Source: Schlegelella_A sp036263655
Lineage (GTDB): Bacteria; Pseudomonadota; Gammaproteobacteria; Burkholderiales; Burkholderiaceae_C
Reading direction: 5' to 3'
Length of the DNA: 64,000 nt
Assembly: GCA_036263655.1 (NCBI GenBank)
Contig: DATAGP010000013.1
Coordinates: 1-64,000 of the forward strand
Every line of letters begins with the position of its first letter. Position 1 is the stretch's first letter. Shown piece after piece: positions 58,323 through 64,000 of this stretch. The translations under genes and the position numbers were made by a program. Under the pieces are notes generated by a model. That model worked only from the letters and a program-made list of their open reading frames with translations. It ran no database searches and was not told the origin of the DNA.

Positions 58323-59291
58323 ATGAAGCCTGACGTCCAGGACGACGGGTCGGCCACCCCCGGGATGGTCGGCGTCGAGCGTCTGCATGCCGGCACCCTG
58401 TTTGCCGAAGTGGTCCCGGAGATCGGCGGCTCGCTCGCCGCCCTCTACACGCGCGCCGGCCCCGGCGAGCCGCGGCACGACTGGCTGCGACCGTCGACGG
58501 ACGCGGCGCTGCAGGCGCGCACGCCCCTCGAGCTGGCCAGCTTTCCGCTCGTGCCCTGGTGCAACCGCATCCGCGACGGCCGCTTCGACTGGAACGGCCG
58601 CCGCGTCCAGCTCGCGCCGAACCGGGCCGGCTCGCCGCACCCCCTGCACGGCATCGGCTGGATGCGCCCGTGGCGCGTCCTCGAACGTGCGGAGTCGTGG
58701 ATCGAGCTCGGCATGGTCGAGGCGGGCGCCGGGGACTGGCCGTTCCCGTTCACCGCCTTCCAGCGCTACGACCTCGACAGCGACGGCCTCACCGTCACGC
58801 TGTCGATGCGCAACAGCGGCACCGAGAGCATGCCGGCCGGGCTCGGCCACCACCCCTACTTCCCGCACCGCCGCGAGGGCACGGGCACATCGGTGAAGGC
58901 GCAGGTGGGCGCGATGTGGCTGTCCGACGGCGAAGTGATGCCGACCACGCTCTCCGCCACGCACCCCGCGGTCGCCGCCCTGCGCGAGGGCATGCGGCTC
59001 GCCGATTTCGACCTGGACAACAACTTCACCGGCTTCGCGCACGAGGCCCGCGTGACCTGGCCCGACGGAAGTGCCTTGCGCCTGCTCGGCAAGGCGCCGC
59101 TCGATCATTTCGTCCTCTACTGCCCGGCCGACAAGGACTTCTTCGTGATGGAGGCGGTATCCAACTGCACCGACTGGATCAACCTGCGCCGCGAAGGCGT
59201 TGCGCCGGCGGACACCGGCGGCGCCGCGCTCGGCCCGGGCGAGACGCTGAACGTGCAGACGCGCTGGGTTCCCAAGCCCGCCGCTCGCTGA
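58323..59291 (+). CDS. Aldose 1-epimerase family protein
   Basis: A 322-residue galactose mutarotase-like protein. WCNRIRDGRFDWNGRRVQLAPNRAGSPHPLHGIGWM includes a conserved His (SPHPLHG), GLGHHPYFPHR carries the second catalytic His pair, and MEAVSNCTDWINL closes the domain. Such enzymes interconvert alpha and beta anomers of aldoses; substrate may be another sugar here. It has no export signal. The adjacent glycosidase-like gene is convergent on the other side of a small membrane-protein gene, so no direct partnership is clear. Confidence 0.85.
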   Translation: MKPDVQDDGSATPGMVGVERLHAGTLFAEVVPEIGGSLAALYTRAGPGEPRHDWLRPSTDAALQARTPLELASFPLVPWCNRIRDGRFDWNGRRVQLAPNRAGSPHPLHGIGWMRPWRVLERAESWIELGMVEAGAGDWPFPFTAFQRYDLDSDGLTVTLSMRNSGTESMPAGLGHHPYFPHRREGTGTSVKAQVGAMWLSDGEVMPTTLSATHPAVAALREGMRLADFDLDNNFTGFAHEARVTWPDGSALRLLGKAPLDHFVLYCPADKDFFVMEAVSNCTDWINLRREGVAPADTGGAALGPGETLNVQTRWVPKPAAR

Positions 59292-59309
59292 GCGCCGCCG
59301 CCGCGCGCC

Positions 59310-59705
59310 CTAGTCGGATCCCAGGTCGGAGATCTGCCAGGGGTGCGCGCATTTGCGGCAGGCCACCGTCACCCGACCCTCTGGATCCGCCTTCTCGTCG
59401 GAGAGCTTCAGTCTCCCGTAGGCATTGCAGTTCGGGCACACGGCCTGGCGGGCGATGCCCTCGGCGCGCATCATCAGGAACAGGTAGCGCCGCAGCGACC
59501 CCACGCCCACCGCGAGGCACACCACGAGCAGCACGGTATTGAGCAGGTGCTGGCTGAGCGGCGCCTGGCGACCCAGCAGCTCGAGCGCCGCGAACAGCCC
59601 GATGGCGCTGAACAGGAGCAGCAGGAGACGCAGATGCGCCTGCGTCAGCTCGCGGGAGTACCAGTCCCTGAAGCCGTGCTTGCGAATGCCGTCGTCCAGT
59701 CTCAT
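59310..59705 (-). CDS. Membrane protein with C-terminal zinc ribbon
   Basis: A 131-residue protein. Two membrane helices, at about 23-44 and 55-70, are followed by a cytosolic tail. The tail has two CxxC pairs, CPNCNAYGRLKL and CRKCAHPW, giving a zinc-ribbon shape. An N-terminal segment MRLDDGIRKHGFRDWYSRELTQAH is amphipathic. No family is known to me. It may be a membrane-anchored nucleic-acid or metal-binding adaptor. Confidence 0.55.
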   Translation of the reverse strand: MRLDDGIRKHGFRDWYSRELTQAHLRLLLLLFSAIGLFAALELLGRQAPLSQHLLNTVLLVVCLAVGVGSLRRYLFLMMRAEGIARQAVCPNCNAYGRLKLSDEKADPEGRVTVACRKCAHPWQISDLGSD

Positions 59706-59785
59706 GGCGCGCCTCGCGCCATTCTCGACCTCCCGTCGCGGGCGCGTCGCTTGCCCATGAGCCGGACCCGGGGAAAGGACGACGG

Positions 59786-61030
59786 ATGACCCAGCGCGCC
59801 GGAATCTTCCCGACCTTCTTCCTCTCGGGCTTCGAATGCTCGACCTTCCTCTGGAAGGACCGCGGCCGGCGCGACCTCGTGCGCGAGACGCAGCACGACA
59901 TCCAGGCCGACACCGACTACCAGCTGCTCAGGACGCTCGGCATCGCCGTCGCGCGGGAAGGCATCCCGTGGCCCAGCGTCGACCGGGGCGGGAGCTACGA
60001 CTTCTCGTGCATCGATCCGTTCATCGCGGCCATGAACCGTGCGCGGATCCTGCCGATCTGGGACCTGTGCCACTACGGCTACCCGGACGATGTCGATCCC
60101 TGGCGCGAGGATTTCGCGCCGCGCTTCGCCCGCTACTGCCGCGCCGCGGCCGAGTACGTGTGCCCGCGCGTGCGCGGCCCGCACTGCTTCACGCCGATCA
60201 ACGAGATCACCTTCTGGGGCTTTGCCGGCGGTGAATGGGGCTGGATGGGCCCGTTCGGCAAGAGCCGCGAGCAGCGCTTCCGCTTTCGCGACGTGCTGTG
60301 CAAGGCGGCGCTCGACGGCGCCCGGGCGATTCGCGAGGTCGACGCCGAAGCGCGCATGGTGCACGTCGAGCCGGTGATCCGCGTCGTGCCGCCGCCGGAT
60401 CGGCCCGACCTGGCCGAGGCCGCGCGCGTCGAGATGGAGGACGACGCCTGCCATGCGTGGGACGTGCTCTCCGGGCGTCTGTGCCCCGAGCTCGGCGGCA
60501 CGCCCGAGCTGCTCGACATCGTCGGCGCCAACTGCTATTCGTTCGGCCAGATGGAGTACCGCGAGCAGGGCCCGCACAAGTCCCTCGACCCGCACGACGA
60601 GCGCATCCAGCCGCTCTGCGACCTGCTCTCGCGGGTGCACGATCGCTACCGCCGGCCGATGATCATCGCCGAGACGAGCGGCCTGCACCACGGCCGCAAG
60701 GACTGGCTGAAGGACGTGATGGAGGAAGCGCTCGCCGCCGTCGAGCAGGGCATCGACCTGCACGGCGTCTGCCTCTTCCCCGGCGTCGACATGCCGGACT
60801 GGCACACCGGCGAGTGGCTGCACAACGGCCTGTGCGACCTGGTCGACGAAGGTGGCCTGCTCCGGCGCGAGCCGTCGCCGCCCTACGTCGAGGAGCTGCG
60901 TCGCTGGCAGCGCCTGCTCAACCGCGTCACCGAGCTCGACGAGGATCCGTTCAGCGACCCCGTCGAGCTGCAGGACGTGATCGATGCGGCCCGGCGGATG
61001 AAGATGAAGCCGGACCGGAACTGGTCCTGA
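59786..61030 (+). CDS. Glycoside hydrolase clan-A-like protein
   Basis: A 414-residue TIM-barrel protein. E140 in FTPINEITFWG fits the acid/base Glu (the NE of clan-A families 1, 5 and others), and E296 in MIIAETSG fits the nucleophile. IDPFIAAMNRARILPIWDLCHYGYPD lies in the early barrel. It lacks a signal peptide, so it would act on internal oligosaccharides or a glycoside. Similar GH1-type/DUF4434-like proteins occur next to sugar biosynthesis genes. Substrate is unknown. Confidence 0.72.
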   Translation: MTQRAGIFPTFFLSGFECSTFLWKDRGRRDLVRETQHDIQADTDYQLLRTLGIAVAREGIPWPSVDRGGSYDFSCIDPFIAAMNRARILPIWDLCHYGYPDDVDPWREDFAPRFARYCRAAAEYVCPRVRGPHCFTPINEITFWGFAGGEWGWMGPFGKSREQRFRFRDVLCKAALDGARAIREVDAEARMVHVEPVIRVVPPPDRPDLAEAARVEMEDDACHAWDVLSGRLCPELGGTPELLDIVGANCYSFGQMEYREQGPHKSLDPHDERIQPLCDLLSRVHDRYRRPMIIAETSGLHHGRKDWLKDVMEEALAAVEQGIDLHGVCLFPGVDMPDWHTGEWLHNGLCDLVDEGGLLRREPSPPYVEELRRWQRLLNRVTELDEDPFSDPVELQDVIDAARRMKMKPDRNWS

Positions 61031-61038
61031 CCGGCCGG

Positions 61039-61836
61039 TCAGTACGCGAAGGCGCGGTAGCTCTCGACCTTCGGCGCCGGCTCGTCGTCGCCGACCACCG
61101 GGTTGAAGCGCACGAGCCGCCGGCCGCGCTCCGACATGCCGTCGTACGTGCTCTGCGGGACGCGGATGTTCACCTCGGGCCGGTGCAGCCAGCGCCGGCT
61201 GTAGCCGATCACGACCATCGGCCGCGGCACGTCGGTGCGGTTCGGCGTGCCCCGATGGACGGCGCGCACGTCGCGGATCATGACGTCACCGAGCGCCATC
61301 TCCTCGCGGTGCGCCTCGATGCGTCCGGCGGCAATCCCTTCCATCGCCGCCGCCTTGCTCATGCGGTGCGTGCCGTAGGTGGTCTCGAGCGGGCCGTTCT
61401 CATCGGTCACGTCGACGAGCGGGAAGTTCACCGCGATCTGGAACGAAGGCGTGTCGTTGTCGTTCGTCTCCGGAAAGAGGAGCGGGGTGTCGGCGTGCCA
61501 CTCCTGGAAGTCGGAGCCCTTCATCGGCGTGTCGCTCGCGAGCTGGCACATCACCGGGTCCGGCCCGGCCACACGCTCGACGATCGCCAGCACGTCCGGG
61601 TCTTCGTAGATCGCCGGGTCGGCGAACACGCCGCGGAAGGGCAAGGTCACGTAGAAGCGTCGCGGGCCGCGGTTCGGGTTGTCCTCTTCCTCGCGGACGT
61701 TCTCGGCCAGCAGCGGCTCGAATTCGCGGGCCCAGCGGCGGAGCAGCTCCGGATCGAAGTGGCGACGCAGCACGACCAGGCTGTCGCGGTTGAAGGCGCG
61801 GGCGAAGGCGTCGTGTTCGGCGGCGGAATAACGCAT
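61039..61836 (-). CDS. Phytanoyl-CoA dioxygenase (PhyH) family protein
   Basis: A 265-residue Fe(II)/2-oxoglutarate dioxygenase-like protein starting MRYSAAEHDAFARAFNRDS. FQEWHADTPLLF gives the HxD iron ligands and AVHRGTPNRTD the distal His, with the nearby Arg suited to 2-oxoglutarate. It hydroxylates an unknown small molecule. It is convergent with the glycosidase-like gene and divergent from the next small gene across an A+T-rich intergenic region. Confidence 0.82.
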   Translation of the reverse strand: MRYSAAEHDAFARAFNRDSLVVLRRHFDPELLRRWAREFEPLLAENVREEEDNPNRGPRRFYVTLPFRGVFADPAIYEDPDVLAIVERVAGPDPVMCQLASDTPMKGSDFQEWHADTPLLFPETNDNDTPSFQIAVNFPLVDVTDENGPLETTYGTHRMSKAAAMEGIAAGRIEAHREEMALGDVMIRDVRAVHRGTPNRTDVPRPMVVIGYSRRWLHRPEVNIRVPQSTYDGMSERGRRLVRFNPVVGDDEPAPKVESYRAFAY

Positions 61837-61899
61837 GGCGGGATCGGGGCGAAGCAGGCTGCGACAGGCGCCGATTTTATTTCGCGTTATCTTGGCCGG
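61837..61899. promoter_or_regulatory. A+T-rich divergent promoter region
   Basis: The 63-bp gap holds the only A+T-rich patch nearby (ATTTTATTTCGCGTTATCTT, 61874-61893). On the minus strand it reads TAAAAT, a good -10 box for the PhyH gene. On the plus strand TTATCT could be a -10 for the small gene. No matching -35 boxes are clear. Confidence 0.35.
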
Positions 61900-62127
61900 A
61901 TGAAGATTCGCGTCGAGTGCCGCGCCGGCTACGGCGAGGAGCCGGAGCCGGTCGCGTTCTGGTTCGGCGAGCGCCGCCTCGGCGTGCGCGAGATCGTCGA
62001 TCGCTGGTTCGGCCCGACGCAGCGCTGGTTCAGGGTCGACGCCGACGACGACCAGCTCTACGTGCTGCGCCACGACGCGTCGGATGGCGCCTGGGAGCTC
62101 GCCGCCCTGACCCGGAGCAACGCCTAG
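61900..62127 (+). CDS. Small conserved hypothetical protein
   Basis: A 75-residue protein: MKIRVECRAGYGEEPEPVAF, then LGVREIVDRWFGPTQRWFRVDADDDQLYVLRHD. It reads as a compact beta-sheet plus helix, with one Cys at position 7. Similar sequences with this FxLGERRxxVxEIxDRW pattern are common in betaproteobacteria, in my recollection, but no function is known. It may be a nucleic-acid or ligand-binding domain. The start is supported by the A+T-rich promoter patch just upstream. Confidence 0.65.
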   Translation: MKIRVECRAGYGEEPEPVAFWFGERRLGVREIVDRWFGPTQRWFRVDADDDQLYVLRHDASDGAWELAALTRSNA

Positions 62128-62133
62128 CCGCTC

Positions 62134-63132
62134 TCAGGCCACCCACTCGCCGGTGCCGACGAAGTCTTCCTGCTCGCGCGACTCGATCTGCTCGGGCGCG
62201 GGCTTGCGCTGCACGAGCTTCGGCACCCGCGCCCGGCGGCGCGCTTCGAGGATGCGGACGAGGGTGGCTGCGTTGCGCTGGCCCTGGTCCTCCATGTTGT
62301 TGTTCATGATCACGTGCGTCGTGAAAGTCTCGGGCGCCAGGCGCTCGACGCGGGCGGCGATGTCCTCGAGCTCGGCGTCGGGGTAGTCGTAGTTGAAGCG
62401 CTCCGAAGCCACCGTCGCGCCCTTGATGTTCCAGGTCTCGTGGTTGCGACCGTGCAGTCGCACCAGCGAGTACTGCATGTGGGTGGACTCCCAGATCGGC
62501 GGCACGCAGTTGTGGAAGCCCTGCGGGCCGTCGATGACGGTGTGCACCAGGTTCAGCTCGCGCTCGAAGGCGAGCGTCTTGCCGAGGTGGGCGTCGTCGA
62601 ACCAGGTCCGGTTGCGGAACTCGACGCTGACCGTGTAGCCCTGCATGGTCTCGGCGCAGAGCGCCACGTGCGCCAGCCCGTCGCGGTTGCGCAGCAGCCA
62701 GGGCGCGAACTGGAAGTGCACCATGCCGAGCTTGCCGGCGGCGCGCAGGGGCTCGAGCGCATCCTTGAAGCGGTGCCACAGGGCGGTACGCAGCTCGGCC
62801 GGCACGTCCTTGAAGTAGAAGGTGGGCTTCTTCATCGCCGGCAGCTCGGCGCGCAGGTCCGGCGGCAGCACGTTCGCCGTGGTGGCGTGGCCGGTGAACA
62901 GCCGGAACGCCTTCACGTTGAGCGTGAAGTGCGCCGGCGTCCGGTCGGCCCAGGCCTGCGCCGTCTGGGCGAGCGGAATGGCGTAGTAGGAGGTATCGAC
63001 CTCGACCAGCGGGAACTGCGTCGCGTAGTAGCGAAGGCGGGCTTCGGGCGTGCCGGCTTCGCGCGGGTAGAACTTCTTCGAGGCGATGAGGGACTTGTCG
63101 CTCCACGACGCGGTGCCGACGAGGACCTTCAC
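62134..63132 (-). CDS. DUF72 domain-containing protein
   Basis: A 332-residue protein of the DUF72 TIM-barrel family, with a GTG start preceded by GAGG. VKVLVGTASWSDKSL opens it. FPLVEVDTSYYAIPLAQTAQAW and VSVEFRNRTWFDD carry conserved acidic and aromatic residues, and VIMNNNMEDQGQRNAATL lies near the C-terminus. Function is not known; the family is loosely linked to nuclease-like folds. It overlaps no gene and sits 10 bp from the edge gene. Confidence 0.85.
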   Translation of the reverse strand: MKVLVGTASWSDKSLIASKKFYPREAGTPEARLRYYATQFPLVEVDTSYYAIPLAQTAQAWADRTPAHFTLNVKAFRLFTGHATTANVLPPDLRAELPAMKKPTFYFKDVPAELRTALWHRFKDALEPLRAAGKLGMVHFQFAPWLLRNRDGLAHVALCAETMQGYTVSVEFRNRTWFDDAHLGKTLAFERELNLVHTVIDGPQGFHNCVPPIWESTHMQYSLVRLHGRNHETWNIKGATVASERFNYDYPDAELEDIAARVERLAPETFTTHVIMNNNMEDQGQRNAATLVRILEARRRARVPKLVQRKPAPEQIESREQEDFVGTGEWVA

Positions 63133-63142
63133 GAGCTTCGCC

Positions 63143-64000
63143 TCACGCCGACGGCCGGCGCGCGCCGGAACGGCCGCTGCTTCGATCGGCGGGGAACTCG
63201 CGCCGCAGCATGGCCTCGACCGACGGACGCAGCTTCTCGCCGTAGATCGAGACAGCGCGCAGGGCGGCATTGCGCTGCCGCTGCCGATCGGGGGCGAGCA
63301 CCAGCGAGATGTACCAGGCGTGGCGGGCGTCGGTCTCGCGGCCGACCAAGGCGCTCGAGATCGCCAGGGTTGTCCAGTCCTGCACCCGGCCGAGCGGATA
63401 ACGCGGATCCGGCAGGGCAAGCGAGTGCAGCGCGAGCTGGCGCGCGGCGCGGATCTGCGGCGGCTGCTGGCGCATACGAAGAAAGGCCAGGTTGCCGGCG
63501 ACCTCCGAGTCGAGGGGGTTGGCGGCGAAGGCCTGCACCTGCAGACGTACGGCCTCCTTCACGTTGCTGCGTTCCCAGTAGGCGACCCGGGCCGCTTCGT
63601 TGAGGCGCCGCGACTCCTGCGCCCGCACGTTCAGCTTCAGCTCCGGTCGGCCCGGCCCGAGCCGCGCCGCGGCGACCGCACCGCGCAGTTCCTCGCGCCG
63701 CGGCAGCATGTCGGTGCGATCGGCCAGCCGCAGGACGGGTGCAAGCCGCCGATCCGCCCAGGCCGCGATCTGCGGGATGTCGACGCCGAGCAGGACCAGG
63801 GCCTGCGCGTCCAGGGACTCGTCGGCCACGGCCGCTTCGGCGGCGGCATCCGGCTCGCGCCGCGGCGGCGTGTCTGTCCGCGGCAGCGGCTCCGTCCGCG
63901 GCGGCGGCTCGGTCGGCGGCGGCGACTCCGTCCGCGGCGCCGGTGCCGGCGCGGTCGCGTCGGTGCTCGCGGCGGCCGGGGCCGAGGCCACCGGCGCCGC
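63143..64000 (-). CDS. Helical-repeat protein (5' end outside window)
   Basis: The frame remains open to the right edge, so the start is missing. The visible part begins with a Pro/Thr/Glu-rich low-complexity region with repeats of PPxTEP type. From about 63760 downward it shows a helical domain with LKLNVRAQESRRLNEAARVAYWERSNVKEAV, where TPR-like pairs follow (AFAANPLDSEVAGNLAFLRM, RQLALHSLALPDPRYPLG). It may be an exported protein with a flexible neck. The family is not recognised. Confidence 0.55.
   Translation of the reverse strand, partial: AAPVASAPAAASTDATAPAPAPRTESPPPTEPPPRTEPLPRTDTPPRREPDAAAEAAVADESLDAQALVLLGVDIPQIAAWADRRLAPVLRLADRTDMLPRREELRGAVAAARLGPGRPELKLNVRAQESRRLNEAARVAYWERSNVKEAVRLQVQAFAANPLDSEVAGNLAFLRMRQQPPQIRAARQLALHSLALPDPRYPLGRVQDWTTLAISSALVGRETDARHAWYISLVLAPDRQRQRNAALRAVSIYGEKLRPSVEAMLRREFPADRSSGRSGARRPSA

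Noticed and set aside
1..64000. CRISPR arrays, tRNA or rRNA genes, insertion sequences
   Set aside because: No regularly spaced short repeats, no clover-leaf-like runs, and no transposase-like frames or terminal repeats were found by eye.

Overview
The window is very G+C-rich (about 70% by eye) and densely coded, with many 4-bp ATGA/GTGA gene overlaps. TRAP transporters, CaiB/BaiF CoA-transferases, tandem acyl-CoA dehydrogenases, bacterioferritin with its Bfd ferredoxin, and DUF2382 stress proteins suggest a Gram-negative proteobacterium. A high-GC betaproteobacterium (Burkholderiales-like) is my best guess from gene content; no rRNA or tRNA is present to settle it.

Layout. 1-4.7 kb: miscellaneous genes, namely the start of a Rossmann-fold reductase, an App1-type phosphatase, a secreted HExxH protein, a frameshifted FkbM-like methyltransferase, a YbaK deacylase and a GNAT. 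4.8-7.9 kb: iron block, with a TonB-dependent receptor and bfd behind a Fur-box-like site, then bfr. 8.0-25.4 kb: a sixteen-gene co-directional cluster, the most unusual part of the window. It encodes ApbE, two haem-motif lipoproteins, three or more outer-membrane beta-barrels, a TlpA thioredoxin, DUF4266 and DUF3570 proteins, three TPR or helical-repeat proteins, and a TolQ/TolR/TolR/TonB-like motor with an AgmX/PglI-type C-terminal domain. Together they look like an envelope-spanning, proton-motive-force-driven machine of the Myxococcus Agl/Glt type, joined to periplasmic redox components.

25.5-28.5 kb: a small lipoprotein, then a TAXI-type solute-binding protein and an ExeA-like membrane ATPase on the minus strand that share a C-terminal Cys motif. 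28.7-30.6 kb: two DUF2382 stress proteins and a membrane protein behind an unusual three-part inverted repeat. 30.7-35 kb: an HTH protein, an MpaB-like oxygenase, a CvpA-CAP fusion, a small acidic protein and a TIGR03790-type secreted protein. 35.1-38.4 kb: an operon of flavin-dependent oxidoreductase, CitE-like lyase and CoA-transferase with a good sigma70 promoter. 38.5-39.6 kb: an enolase-superfamily enzyme.

39.6-43.6 kb: a somewhat less G+C-rich stretch with a hybrid sensor histidine kinase flanked by small orphan ORFs. 43.6-57.8 kb: a carboxylic-acid catabolic locus. Ten minus-strand genes (two CaiB-type CoA-transferases, three acyl-CoA dehydrogenases, two enoyl-CoA hydratases and a complete DctPQM TRAP transporter) are divergent from an MFS carrier, an IclR regulator and an acyl-CoA synthetase. 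Import, CoA activation, alpha,beta-oxidation and hydration are therefore all encoded at one locus under a likely IclR-type switch. 58-64 kb: sugar and other metabolism genes, namely an aldose 1-epimerase, a clan-A glycosidase-like protein, a PhyH dioxygenase, a DUF72 protein and an incomplete repeat protein at the edge.
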